46,902 nt of DNA from Candidatus Omnitrophota bacterium (lineage in GTDB: Bacteria; Omnitrophota; Gorgyraeia; Gorgyraeales; Gorgyraeaceae): NCBI GenBank assembly GCA_030649895.1, contig JAUSEX010000025.1, forward strand, positions 1-46,902. The letters run 5' to 3'. The stretch's first letter is position 1. Every line of letters begins with the position of its first letter. The translations under genes and the position numbers were made by a program. Below the pieces are notes generated by a model. It did not search any database and was not told where the DNA came from. It saw nothing but the letters and a program-made list of their open reading frames with translations. Below are positions 8,176-16,538 of this stretch, one piece after another.

Positions 8176-8925
8176 ATGAAAAAACCAAGGACGATAGTTT
8201 TAAGGACTGCCGGAACAAATTGCGATAACGAGACGCACGCTGCATTTAAAATGGCAGGCGCTGTTTCAGAGCTGGTGCACATAAATGAGCTGGCAAGAGG
8301 AGAAAAATTTTTAAAGGATTTCCAGATCCTAGCTATACCCGGAGGGTTTACATATGGGGATGACATTGCGTCTGGAAAAATTCTTGCCAACGAGATCAGA
8401 TATAAACTTAACGAAGACCTTAAGAATTTTATAAATAGCGGGAAGCTTGTTATAGGGATATGCAACGGCTTCCAGGTGCTTGTGAAGGCTGGGATTTTGC
8501 CCGGCATAAATACGGGCGCCATAGAAGCCACCCTTAGTTTTAATGATTCCGGGAATTTTATTGATAAATGGGTGGAACTCAAGGCAGAGGGCGTATGCGT
8601 GTGGACGAGAGGTTTGGAAGAAAAAATATATCTTCCGATAGCGCACGGAGAAGGAAAATTTATTCCAAGAGATAAAGAGGTTTTGAAAAATCTTAAAAAG
8701 AACAATCAAGTGGTTTTTAGATATACTGAGAATCCCAATGGTTCAATTGATGATATTGCAGGTATATGCGATACAACAGGCAGGGTTCTGGGGCTGATGC
8801 CTCATCCCGAAAGGCATATTCTCGGGACGCAGCATCCGAGCTGGACAAGGAGCGGATTAAAAGAGCACGGGGACGGCTTTATGATTTTTAAAAATAGCGT
8901 AGATTACGTAAAGGAGAAATTATGA
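8176..8925 (+). CDS. purQ: FGAM synthase glutaminase subunit
   Basis: 249 aa class-I glutamine amidotransferase. The nucleophile is Cys ~96 in GICNGFQVL, the His/Glu pair is in LMPHPERHI near the C-terminus, and the ending HPSWTRSGLKEHGDG is typical of the longer PurQ forms. It releases ammonia from glutamine for PurL; the PurS modules needed for the complex are fused to PurL upstream. The only ribosome-binding candidate is GAGAAG from the right arm of the family A repeat. It overlaps purM by 4 nt (ATGA), so the two are translationally coupled. Confidence 0.95.
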   Translation: MKKPRTIVLRTAGTNCDNETHAAFKMAGAVSELVHINELARGEKFLKDFQILAIPGGFTYGDDIASGKILANEIRYKLNEDLKNFINSGKLVIGICNGFQVLVKAGILPGINTGAIEATLSFNDSGNFIDKWVELKAEGVCVWTRGLEEKIYLPIAHGEGKFIPRDKEVLKNLKKNNQVVFRYTENPNGSIDDIAGICDTTGRVLGLMPHPERHILGTQHPSWTRSGLKEHGDGFMIFKNSVDYVKEKL

Positions 8926-9911
8926 TCGATTACAAGAAATCAGGCGTTGATATAGATAGGGCGAACGATTTTGTGGATAATATAGGCCGCATGGCCAAAT
9001 CTACAAGGCGCAAAGAGGTGATCTGCGATATAGGAGGCTTTAGTGCTCTTACGAGTATCCCGAAAAAATATAAAGAGCCTATACTTGTATCATCTACGGA
9101 CGGCGTTGGAACGAAATTAAAAGTGGCTGATGTCATGAATAAGCACGACACAATAGGCGTGGATCTTGTGGCGATGTCTGTGAATGACGTAGTGGTCACA
9201 GGCGCGGAGCCGCTTTTATTTCTAGATTATTTTGCGACAGGAAAATTAAACAATAAAAAGGCAGCTAGTATAATGAAAGGCATCGTTGAAGGCTGTAAAC
9301 AGGCCGGATGCGCTCTCGTGGGAGGAGAGACGGCAGAGATGCCCAGCATGTATAATGGCGAAGAATATGATCTGGCGGGATTTTGCGTTGGTATAGCTGA
9401 AAAGAATAAAATTATAGACGGAAAAGCTGTTAATAAAGGCGATATAGTTATAGGCATAGGTTCAAGCGGCCCTCATTCGAACGGTTTTAGCTTGATAAGA
9501 AGGTTGTTTTCTAAAAGCGAATTGAAAGGCAAATTCGGTAAAATACTTTTGACGCCTACGATAATTTACGTGAAGCCTATTTTAAAATTAATGGAAAAGG
9601 TGAAGATAAAATCCATTGCCCATATTACAGGCGGAGGTTTTTACGACAATATTCCGAGGGTTGTGCCTGGCGATTTATCTGTTTTAATATACAAGGAACT
9701 GTGGGAAGTCCCTGAGATATTCAGCATTATCCAGAAAAGGGCAAGGATAACCGACAGGGATATGTACAGGACTTTTAACATGGGCGTAGGCATGGTGATA
9801 GTCGTAAGCAGGCCGGATGTTAAAAAAGCCCACGCGGCGCTGAAGAGATTCAGATTAAAGTCCTGGACCATCGGAGAAGTCATCGAAGGCAACGGAGAAG
9901 TTATAATGTGA
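8922..9911 (+). CDS. purM: AIR synthase (phosphoribosylformylglycinamidine cyclo-ligase)
   Basis: 329 aa. The diagnostic blocks are STDGVGTKLKVA near residue 60, AMSVNDVVVTGAEPLLFLDYFA near 90, GCALVGGETAEMPSMY near 127 and GSSGPHSNGFSLIRR near 180. It closes the imidazole ring (FGAM to AIR) with ATP. The start codon overlaps the purQ stop by 4 nt, and GGAGAAA lies before it. A family B palindrome separates it from purD. Confidence 0.96.
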   Translation: MIDYKKSGVDIDRANDFVDNIGRMAKSTRRKEVICDIGGFSALTSIPKKYKEPILVSSTDGVGTKLKVADVMNKHDTIGVDLVAMSVNDVVVTGAEPLLFLDYFATGKLNNKKAASIMKGIVEGCKQAGCALVGGETAEMPSMYNGEEYDLAGFCVGIAEKNKIIDGKAVNKGDIVIGIGSSGPHSNGFSLIRRLFSKSELKGKFGKILLTPTIIYVKPILKLMEKVKIKSIAHITGGGFYDNIPRVVPGDLSVLIYKELWEVPEIFSIIQKRARITDRDMYRTFNMGVGMVIVVSRPDVKKAHAALKRFRLKSWTIGEVIEGNGEVIM

Positions 9912-9915
9912 TTAT

Positions 9916-9934
9916 TCCCGATCGTCGATCGGGA
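9916..9934. repeat. Palindromic intergenic repeat, family B, copy 1 (purM-purD)
   Basis: TCCCGATC GTC GATCGGGA type palindrome, 19 nt. It shares the GATCGG core with the copies at 11651-11690 and 29611-29627. Confidence 0.65.
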
Positions 9935-9951
9935 CAAAGGTCAAAGATGAT

Positions 9952-11223
9952 ATGAAAATTTTAGTAGTAGGTTCCGGGGGAAGGGAACACGCGATAGCGT
10001 GGAAGCTGTCCCAAAGTAAAAAAGTGGAGAAGATTTTCTGCGCGCCCGGAAATGGCGGGATAAAAGAGATAGCGGAGCTGGTGGATATAAAATCAGACGA
10101 TATCCCGGGGCTTTTAGATTTCGCTAAAAAAAATAAAATAGATTTGACCGTGGTTGGGCCCGAGGCGCCGTTAGTAAAAGGCATAGTTGATATATTCCGC
10201 AAAAACGGTTTGAAGGCATTCGGGCCTTTTAAAGACGTCGCAATGCTGGAAGGTAGCAAGGTCTTTTCAAAAAATGTAATGAAAAGATTCAGCCTAGCCA
10301 CAGCGGGTTTCAAGGTCTTTGATAATTCCCTGGACGCAAAAAAATATCTAAAGGAAACCGGGGTTCCTATTGTAATAAAGGCAGATGGCCTTGCCGCCGG
10401 TAAAGGCGTGATAATACCAAAGACGATAGAAGAAGGCTTGAAGGCGATAGATTCTATAATGGTGGAGAAGATCTTCGGAGATAGCGGAAGCAAGGTAATC
10501 ATAGAAGACTGCCTGGATGGCGAAGAGGCTTCGCTGCTGGTTTTTACGGACGGGAAAACTATCGTGCCTCTGGAATCTTCGCAGGACCATAAAAGGATCT
10601 TTGACAGCGATAAAGGCCCTAATACGGGCGGCATGGGAGCTTATTCTCCAGCGCCCGTTGTTACAAAAGATATAATGGAAGAGGCGATAAAGAATGTCTT
10701 CAGGCCTGTAATAGACGGGCTTAGGAAAGAAGGGAAAATTTATAAGGGCGTTTTATACGCAGGTTTAATGATGACCAGGAAAGGCCCGATGGTCCTGGAG
10801 TTCAACGTAAGATTCGGAGACCCGGAGACTCAGGCAATACTGCCGAGATTAAAATCAGATCTTGCGGATATTATGATGGCTTGCGTAGACGGGACGCTTG
10901 ATAAAATAGATGTTAAATGGGAAAAGTTTTACTGCATTTCTGTAGTATGCGCCTCAAAAGGGTATCCTGACGAATACGAAAAAAATAAAGAGATATCCGG
11001 GCTGAAAGAAGCAGGGGAAATAAAGGATATAATTGTTTTTCACGCCGGCACAAAGGCTGAAAACGGAAAGGTCCTTACGAGTGGCGGCAGGGTGCTGGGC
11101 GTTACCAGCCTGGGCAAAGACATAAAGTCAGCGAAAGCCAATGCGTATAAAGCAATAGGGCGCATAACGTTCGAAGGCATGCAGTACAGAAAAGATATCG
11201 GAGACAAAGCAATAGGGAGGTAA
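9952..11223 (+). CDS. purD: Phosphoribosylamine-glycine ligase (GAR synthetase)
   Basis: 423 aa, standard length. The N-terminus MKILVVGSGGREHAIAWKL is the PurD signature. ATP-grasp segments follow: KADGLAAGKGV (~145), FSSQDHKR-type ESSQDHKRIFDSDKGPNTGGMGAYSPAP (~205-232) and LEFNVRFGDPETQ (~285). It ligates glycine to phosphoribosylamine; glyA further down the cluster can supply the glycine. purE begins one base after its stop. Confidence 0.96.
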   Translation: MKILVVGSGGREHAIAWKLSQSKKVEKIFCAPGNGGIKEIAELVDIKSDDIPGLLDFAKKNKIDLTVVGPEAPLVKGIVDIFRKNGLKAFGPFKDVAMLEGSKVFSKNVMKRFSLATAGFKVFDNSLDAKKYLKETGVPIVIKADGLAAGKGVIIPKTIEEGLKAIDSIMVEKIFGDSGSKVIIEDCLDGEEASLLVFTDGKTIVPLESSQDHKRIFDSDKGPNTGGMGAYSPAPVVTKDIMEEAIKNVFRPVIDGLRKEGKIYKGVLYAGLMMTRKGPMVLEFNVRFGDPETQAILPRLKSDLADIMMACVDGTLDKIDVKWEKFYCISVVCASKGYPDEYEKNKEISGLKEAGEIKDIIVFHAGTKAENGKVLTSGGRVLGVTSLGKDIKSAKANAYKAIGRITFEGMQYRKDIGDKAIGR

Positions 11224-11224
11224 T

Positions 11225-11644
11225 ATGGTTGACAAGAAAAAAGTTCTGGTCGGGATACTGATGGGCAGTGTTTCAGACGCTGAAACAATGACTGAGACAG
11301 AAAAAATATTAAAAGGAAACAAGATCCCTTACGAGATAAACGTGCTTTCAGCTCACAGAAATCCGGACGAGGTAAGTAAGTACGCTAAATCCGCTGAAAG
11401 AAGGGGACTGAAGGTTCTTATCTGCGGGGCGGGCATGTCTGCTGCGCTGGCGGGCGTGGTGAGCGCTCACACAAAACTGCCTGTTATAGGAGTGCCTATG
11501 GAATCAGGCTCTCTAAAAGGCATGGACGCGCTTCTTTCTACTGTCCAAATGCCGGGCGGGGTACCTGTTGCGTGCATGGCTATAGGCAAGGCAGGCGCTA
11601 AAAACGCCGGAGAATTTGCAATAAGAATCCTAAAGTTGCTATAA
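11225..11644 (+). CDS. purE: N5-CAIR mutase, class I type
   Basis: 139 aa. MGSVSDAETM, LSAHRNPDEV and MPGGVPVACMAIGKAGAKNAG are the PurE core, with the catalytic His in SAHR. The MPGGVPVA segment and overall spacing fit the bacterial class I enzyme, which normally works on N5-CAIR made by PurK. No purK is present in this window, so it is either elsewhere or the enzyme uses CO2 and AIR directly (class II chemistry); sequence alone does not settle this. The RBS GGGAGG overlaps the purD end. Confidence 0.93.
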   Translation: MVDKKKVLVGILMGSVSDAETMTETEKILKGNKIPYEINVLSAHRNPDEVSKYAKSAERRGLKVLICGAGMSAALAGVVSAHTKLPVIGVPMESGSLKGMDALLSTVQMPGGVPVACMAIGKAGAKNAGEFAIRILKLL

Positions 11645-11650
11645 CCGTTG

Positions 11651-11690
11651 TCCGATCTCCGATCGGGTAAATTCCCGATCGGAGATCGGA
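11651..11690. repeat. Palindromic intergenic repeat, family B, copy 2 (perfect 17-bp hairpin)
   Basis: TCCGATCTCCGATCGGG and CCCGATCGGAGATCGGA pair without mismatch across a 6-nt TAAATT loop. It sits between purE and the TsaC fusion and leaves that gene without a normal Shine-Dalgarno. There is no T-run, so I treat it as a repeat rather than a terminator. Confidence 0.8.
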
Positions 11691-11703
11691 TTTGGTAGAA
11701 ATC

Positions 11704-12753
11704 ATGAAAACAAGAGTAATAAAGCTAAACCCTGATTTTCCAGAGGAAAAGCTTATTAATGAGGCAGCAGGTGTTTTGAAAAACGGCGGGCTAGTGGTGT
11801 TTCCTACCGAGACAGTCTATGGTATAGCTGCGAATGCCTTAAACAAAGATACCTTAAGCAGGCTGTATGAAATAAAAAAAAGGCCGCAGGATAAACCGTT
11901 CAGCGTGCATATAGCGGATTTTGATTCATTGAAGCAGTTGGAAATAAACCTTTCAAAAGACGCTGAAAGGGTTGCCATGAGATTCTGGCCCGGCCCACTG
12001 ACTTTAGTGGCGCTTAACAGTAGAAAAGAAAAGATAGGCCTGAGGATGCCTGATAATACGATAGCGTTGTTATTGATAAAAAAAGCAGGCGTTCCTGTGG
12101 TTGCCCCCAGCGCGAATCTATCAGGCAGCAAGCCTCCTGTTTCAGTTGAGGAGGTATTGTCGGAAATGGACGGCTGCGTGGATATGATACTGGATGGCGG
12201 AAGGGTAAGGATAGGCATTGAATCAACTGTCATGGACGTGACAGAGAGGCCTTTTAAGATATTGAGGCAGGGCGCAATACCGCAGAAAGAGGCGTTGACG
12301 GATTATACCCTGCTTTTTGTCTGCACGGGAAATAGCTGCAGGAGCGTGATGGCCAAAGGCCTGATGGAAAAATTTGTAAAAGAAGCTGCTCTCGCTGAAA
12401 AGGTGCATATTGATTCAGGGGGGACTTCTACATTTGCGGGCATAGGAGCCGCGCCTAATACTGTAGCTGTAATGAGGGAAGAAGAGGTAGATGTCTCAAA
12501 CCATATAGGAAAAAATATCAATAAGGACATCCTGAAAAGGTCGGATATTGTATTTGTAATGGAAAAAAGACACAAGGATTTTATCGTAAACCTAATGCCG
12601 GAAATAAAAGATAAAATAAGGCTTTTAAGGGAAGGCCAGGATATACCTGACCCTATAGGCAGATCCTTGGAAGAATACAGGAATGTCAAAAATGTTATAA
12701 AGGGAGAGATTCAGGATATATTTTTGGAGATATTTAAAGAGGAGAAAAAATAG
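11704..12753 (+). CDS. Fusion of a YrdC/Sua5 (TsaC) domain with a low-molecular-weight phosphatase domain
   Basis: I start at ATG 11704 (349 aa); an in-frame TTG at 11692 is possible. Residues ~1-195 are YrdC/TsaC: VFPTETVYGIAANA, KKRPQDKPF, FWPGPLTLV, PSANLSG and IESTVMD. In the family this makes threonylcarbamoyl-AMP for the t6A37 modification of tRNA. Residues ~200-345 are a LMW protein-tyrosine-phosphatase/arsenate-reductase fold with the P-loop CTGNSCRS (Cys ~207) and the acid loop DIPDPIG. Both active sites look intact, so the protein should be bifunctional. The pairing recalls the wzb-like genes linked to Sua5, but the phosphatase substrate is unknown. rpiB starts immediately after its stop. 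Confidence 0.88.
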   Translation: MKTRVIKLNPDFPEEKLINEAAGVLKNGGLVVFPTETVYGIAANALNKDTLSRLYEIKKRPQDKPFSVHIADFDSLKQLEINLSKDAERVAMRFWPGPLTLVALNSRKEKIGLRMPDNTIALLLIKKAGVPVVAPSANLSGSKPPVSVEEVLSEMDGCVDMILDGGRVRIGIESTVMDVTERPFKILRQGAIPQKEALTDYTLLFVCTGNSCRSVMAKGLMEKFVKEAALAEKVHIDSGGTSTFAGIGAAPNTVAVMREEEVDVSNHIGKNINKDILKRSDIVFVMEKRHKDFIVNLMPEIKDKIRLLREGQDIPDPIGRSLEEYRNVKNVIKGEIQDIFLEIFKEEKK

Positions 12754-13224
12754 ATGAAGATAGTAATAGGGACAGACCACGGCGGGTTTAAATTAAAAGA
12801 AGCGCTCGTAAAATTTCTAAAATCAAAAGGTCATGCGGTAAAAGACATAGGAACTTTTTCAGAGGAGGCCTGCGATTATCCTGTTATAGGCTATAAAGCG
12901 GCGAAGCTTGTAGCGGCCAAGGCTTATTCAAGAGGCGTTCTTATCTGCAAGACCGGCATAGGGATGTCTATGACTGCAAATAAGGTAAGGGGTGTAAGGG
13001 CTGCTCTCTGCGACAGGGAGGATATCGCGGTCTCGAGCAGAGAACATAATGATTCCAATGTCCTTGTTTTTGCGGCAAACATAGTTACGCCCAGCAAAGC
13101 AAAGAAAATTTTAAGCTCATGGCTAAAGGCAAGGCATCTTGGCGGCCGCCATGCCAGAAGAGTAAAACAGATTAGACAAATAGAGGGCTCGGAATATGAA
13201 GGCGCTAAAAAAAGCAGATCCTGA
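12754..13224 (+). CDS. rpiB: Ribose-5-phosphate isomerase B
   Basis: 156 aa RpiB/LacAB family: [12 protein letters not shown], active-site Cys in [17 protein letters not shown], and [25 protein letters not shown]. The family usually has CGTGIGM; here a Lys replaces the first Gly. It interconverts ribulose-5-P and ribose-5-P, which feeds PRPP and the purine cluster just upstream. The GAGGAG before it overlaps the upstream gene's end. Its 3' end overlaps glyA by 29 nt in another frame, and the extra C-terminal ~14 residues (EGAKKSRS) lie in that overlap. Confidence 0.94.
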   Translation: MKIVIGTDHGGFKLKEALVKFLKSKGHAVKDIGTFSEEACDYPVIGYKAAKLVAAKAYSRGVLICKTGIGMSMTANKVRGVRAALCDREDIAVSSREHNDSNVLVFAANIVTPSKAKKILSSWLKARHLGGRHARRVKQIRQIEGSEYEGAKKSRS

Positions 13225-14443
13225 GATTTACAGCGTAATACACAAAGAGCTTGAGCGGCAACAGAATAATATAGAGCTGATCGCGAGCGAAAATTTTACC
13301 AGCCTTGCTGTCCTTGAGGCAGCGGGTTCTGTATTGACAAATAAGTATGCGGAAGGATATCCCTCTAAAAGGTGGTATGGCGGGTGCGAATATGTGGATA
13401 ACGCAGAGAGCCTTGCCATAGAAAGAGCGAAGAAGATATTCGGCGCAGAACATGCGAATGTGCAGCCGCACTCAGGAAGCCAGGCGAATATGGCTGTATA
13501 TTTCGCGCTTCTGGAGCCCGGAGATACGGTTCTTGCGATGGACCTTGCGTGCGGGGGCCATCTTACGCATGGCCTTAAACATAATTTTTCAGGAAGGCTT
13601 TTCAATATGATCCCGTACGGCCTGGATAAAGATACGGAGATGCTGGATTACGACGAGATAGAGTCATTGGCTAAAAAACACAAGCCAAGAATGATACTCG
13701 CGGGAGCGTCTGCTTATTCCCGCATAATGGATTTCAAAAGATTCAGAGAGATAGCGGACAAGACAGGCGCGTATCTTTTTGTGGATATGGCGCATATAGC
13801 GGGTCTTGTGGCGGCAGGCCTTCACCCCAACCCTGTCGAGTACGCCCATGTAGTAAGCACCACTACTCACAAGACATTGAGAGGGCCGCGCGGCGGCATG
13901 ATACTCTGCAAACAGGAATTTGCTAAAAAAATAGACCTGGAGGTCTTTCCGGGCGAGCAGGGCGGGCCTTTGATGCATATCATAGCTGCAAAAGCAGTTG
14001 CGCTGAAAGAGGCAGATACTGAGGAGTTCAGGCAATACCAGCGTCAGATTATAAAAAATGCTAAGTCTCTGGCGAGTGCATTGAATAAATCAGGATACAG
14101 GATAGTTTCCGGCGGGACAGATAATCATCTGTTTCTCGTGGACCTTACTTCAAAGAATATAACAGGCAAAGACGCAAGCGAACTTTTGGATAAGATCCAT
14201 ATAACCGTTAATAAAAACTTGATACCTTTTGATAAAAACTCCTCGAGCCTTACGAGCGGTATAAGGCTTGGCGTGCCAGCGGTCACCACTAGAGGCATGA
14301 AAGAGATTGACATGGAAAAGATAGCCCAGATTATCAATAAAGCCATTAAATACAGGGATTGCCAGGATAAGCTATGCGAATGCGCTGAGGGCGTAGCAAA
14401 GTTAATAAAGAAATTTCCATTATATTCAAAGTTAACGTATTAG
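13196..14443 (+). CDS. glyA: Serine hydroxymethyltransferase
   Basis: 415 aa, standard length. IELIASENF at the start, [18 protein letters not shown] near 50 and the PLP-lysine segment [14 protein letters not shown] near 225 are diagnostic. It converts serine plus THF to glycine and methylene-THF, giving glycine to PurD and one-carbon units to purine and thymidylate synthesis. The start overlaps rpiB by 29 nt, which implies coupling; no strong Shine-Dalgarno is seen. A family A palindrome follows the stop. Confidence 0.96.
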   Translation: MKALKKADPEIYSVIHKELERQQNNIELIASENFTSLAVLEAAGSVLTNKYAEGYPSKRWYGGCEYVDNAESLAIERAKKIFGAEHANVQPHSGSQANMAVYFALLEPGDTVLAMDLACGGHLTHGLKHNFSGRLFNMIPYGLDKDTEMLDYDEIESLAKKHKPRMILAGASAYSRIMDFKRFREIADKTGAYLFVDMAHIAGLVAAGLHPNPVEYAHVVSTTTHKTLRGPRGGMILCKQEFAKKIDLEVFPGEQGGPLMHIIAAKAVALKEADTEEFRQYQRQIIKNAKSLASALNKSGYRIVSGGTDNHLFLVDLTSKNITGKDASELLDKIHITVNKNLIPFDKNSSSLTSGIRLGVPAVTTRGMKEIDMEKIAQIINKAIKYRDCQDKLCECAEGVAKLIKKFPLYSKLTY

Positions 14444-14535
14444 TTCTCGACTCGCGGAGTTTATCCCGAGCGAAGCCCATGGCCTCGTTAGAACAATAAT
14501 ATTCTTCGAGTGAGGCCAAAGGCCGAATCGAGAAG
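14444..14535. repeat. Palindromic intergenic repeat, family A, copy 2 (glyA-nrdR)
   Basis: It begins TTCTCGACTC and ends GAATCGAGAAG, with an inner CCCGAGCGAAGC, then AACAATAATATTCTTCGAG and an AGGCC-AAA-GGCC hairpin. It is longer than copy 1 but has the same ends and core. Confidence 0.75.
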
Positions 14536-14555
14536 ATAGAAGACAGGGGGATGCC

Positions 14556-15014
14556 ATGAAATGCCCATTTTGCGGACATAACGAAGACAAGGTTATTGAT
14601 TCCCGCTCCAGCGAAGAAGGCCGTTCTATAAGGAGGCGAAGGGAATGTCTTAATTGCCAGCGGCGCTTTACGACGTACGAGCATATAGAAGAGACTACGC
14701 TGATGATCGTAAAAAAAGACGGGAGACGCGAGCCTTTTGACAGAAAAAAAATATTAAGCGGGCTTACAAAGGCGTGCGAAAAAAGGCCGATAGGGGCAGA
14801 GCAGCTTGAAGCCCTGGCTGATAAAATAGAATATACGCTTCAGAGTAAATTTGAAAAAGAGGCGCCATCCGGGGAGGTAGGTGAATTATTGATGGAGCTT
14901 CTATACAAGCTTGACGAAGTCGCTTATGTGAGATTTGCTTCTGTGTACCGTCAGTTTAAAGATATAAATCAATTCATGAAGGAGCTGAAGGACCTGCTGA
15001 GCCACGAAAGGTAG
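14556..15014 (+). CDS. nrdR: Transcriptional repressor NrdR
   Basis: 152 aa. The N-terminal zinc ribbon is MKCPFCGH...[12 protein letters not shown] (four Cys), then the ATP-cone ~50-140 beginning [18 protein letters not shown]. Family role: it senses ATP/dATP and represses ribonucleotide reductase genes. GGGGGATG precedes the ATG; the ATG 5 nt earlier hits a stop at once. It converges with the minus-strand foldase gene, with only 3 nt between the stops. No nrd structural genes are in the window. Confidence 0.95.
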   Translation: MKCPFCGHNEDKVIDSRSSEEGRSIRRRRECLNCQRRFTTYEHIEETTLMIVKKDGRREPFDRKKILSGLTKACEKRPIGAEQLEALADKIEYTLQSKFEKEAPSGEVGELLMELLYKLDEVAYVRFASVYRQFKDINQFMKELKDLLSHER

Positions 15015-15017
15015 GGT

Positions 15018-16430
15018 TTATTTTTCTGTATAGCTTATAAAACCAGCCTTTTTTACTGTATCCTGAAAATACCTGTTAAATTCCTCTTCTTTTTTATTTG
15101 CTAAAAGATTTTCTTGGAATTTTTCTTTTTCCTCTATAAATTTTAACTCGTCTATGGGCTTGATTTCAACGGGTTTTAATATTACCCAGCCTTGCAGGGT
15201 TTTTAAAGGTTTCGATATGAAGCCTATTTTTATAGACGCCGCTGTATCCACAAATTCCGCGGCAGGGCCTATTTCTGGTATATAGCCATCCCGCGCTATG
15301 AAGTCAGTTTCTTTTGCCTGAAGGCCGTATTTTTTTATAGTGTCTTCAAATGTTTCGCTCGCGCTGTTTGTTATATCCAGGCATATCTTCTCCGATTTCT
15401 TCTGCGATAGCTTTATAGACAGGTCTCTTATGAACGCTTTTTTAACGCTGTCTTTGATCTCAGAGTAACCAGGCACGTACGGAGCTTTCTTTTTTCCCCG
15501 CTGTATGATGTAAAAAGCTTTATCTGTTTTTACCAGCATGTTATTTATCTGGTTTTCCTGCAGCTCAAAACTTGCATTGGCGAAATCGTAAGACCAGCCT
15601 ATATTAGGTATTTCCCCGTCTGCGGAGAAGAACCCGGTTTCTTTGATATCCAGTGAATTTGTCTTCGCGGGTTCTTCCAGATTTTTTTTGACGTTTATCT
15701 GGTCCAGGACTTTATAGGCGAGCTCTTCCGCGCCAGGATCAGAGAGAGGGATTTCCAGGTATTTTACGTTTACCTGTTCGTTTTTCTTGAAGGCTTCTTT
15801 ATTCTGCGCGTAGAAATCTTCCAGGTCAATGTCGGTATACTGCGCGTCTTTTTCAGAATCGGCAAAGGTAATGAGCGTGTAAGAAGATTTTATCTTTTCG
15901 TGTGTTTTTTTGTACTCACCTTGAACTTCCTGGTCGCTTACCTTGACGCCGGACGTGGCCCTGTCTTTTAGTTTAGATATCAGGATGTCGTCCCTCAGTT
16001 TCTCCTCGAATGACCTGGCTTTGTCCTGCAGCATTGATTTGTAAAGCCTTTTGTCAAAAGAACCGTTCCTCTGGAAAGCAGGGTAAGAAGCCAGTCTTTC
16101 TACAACCTCTTTATCGGACACGTCTAATCTTTCTCTTTTCGCCTCTTCGATCAGTATTATGCGGCTCCACGCCATCTGGCTTATGACTTCCACAGGCACG
16201 TTATTTCCGAATGATTTAATGGCGTAGTCTCTAGTCACGTTCCACATGTTATGATAGTTGTCGTAGGAGATCTTTTTGCCGAACAGTTTTCCGGCGTAAT
16301 CAGGCTTATTGCTCTTGTCTTTGGCGGATGTGCCTGCGCCCCATATGACAAAGGCCGGGATTATAAGTATTGCAAGGCCCCACATGATGCGCTTCATATT
16401 TTTACGTTTGCGTAAGAACTTTAACAGCAC
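15018..16430 (-). CDS. Membrane-anchored SurA/PpiD-like periplasmic foldase
   Basis: I start at GTG 16430 (470 aa) because AAGGAG (16442-16437) sits 6 nt before it; the upstream GTG 16448 overlaps that site. One N-terminal membrane helix (IMWGLAILIIPAFVIWGAG) anchors a long periplasmic part. The first ~170 residues look like the SurA_N helical chaperone domain (LFGKKISYDNY...SQMAWSRIILIEEAKRERLDVSDKEV...FQRNGSFDKRLYKSML). Two repeated PPIC-like regions follow (ETGFFSADGEIPNIGW and ETDFIARDGYIPEIGP). Such proteins help outer-membrane and exported proteins fold. It is the only core gene on the minus strand here, divergent from polX. Whether the parvulin domains keep isomerase activity is not clear. 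Confidence 0.8.
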   Translation of the reverse strand: MLLKFLRKRKNMKRIMWGLAILIIPAFVIWGAGTSAKDKSNKPDYAGKLFGKKISYDNYHNMWNVTRDYAIKSFGNNVPVEVISQMAWSRIILIEEAKRERLDVSDKEVVERLASYPAFQRNGSFDKRLYKSMLQDKARSFEEKLRDDILISKLKDRATSGVKVSDQEVQGEYKKTHEKIKSSYTLITFADSEKDAQYTDIDLEDFYAQNKEAFKKNEQVNVKYLEIPLSDPGAEELAYKVLDQINVKKNLEEPAKTNSLDIKETGFFSADGEIPNIGWSYDFANASFELQENQINNMLVKTDKAFYIIQRGKKKAPYVPGYSEIKDSVKKAFIRDLSIKLSQKKSEKICLDITNSASETFEDTIKKYGLQAKETDFIARDGYIPEIGPAAEFVDTAASIKIGFISKPLKTLQGWVILKPVEIKPIDELKFIEEKEKFQENLLANKKEEEFNRYFQDTVKKAGFISYTEK

Positions 16431-16447
16431 AATAAACTCCTTGTCCA

Positions 16448-16483
16448 CTTGACAGGCGATCTAGAATTGGCTCACCTGTCAAG
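16448..16483. promoter_or_regulatory. Inverted repeat between the foldase gene and polX
   Basis: CTTGACAGG (16448-16456) and CCTGTCAAG (16475-16483) pair perfectly over 9 bp with an 18-nt gap, in the divergent region. It could be an operator or a 5'-leader hairpin of the minus-strand gene. No bound factor can be named. Confidence 0.4.
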
Positions 16484-16538
16484 AGGATAATATTATAACC
16501 TTTATGTATAAAAAAATCTATGATAAAATAATTATACT

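Noticed and set aside
16430-16448. Longer start of the foldase at GTG 16448
   Set aside because: The AAGGAG at 16442-16437 lies downstream of that start and fits GTG 16430.
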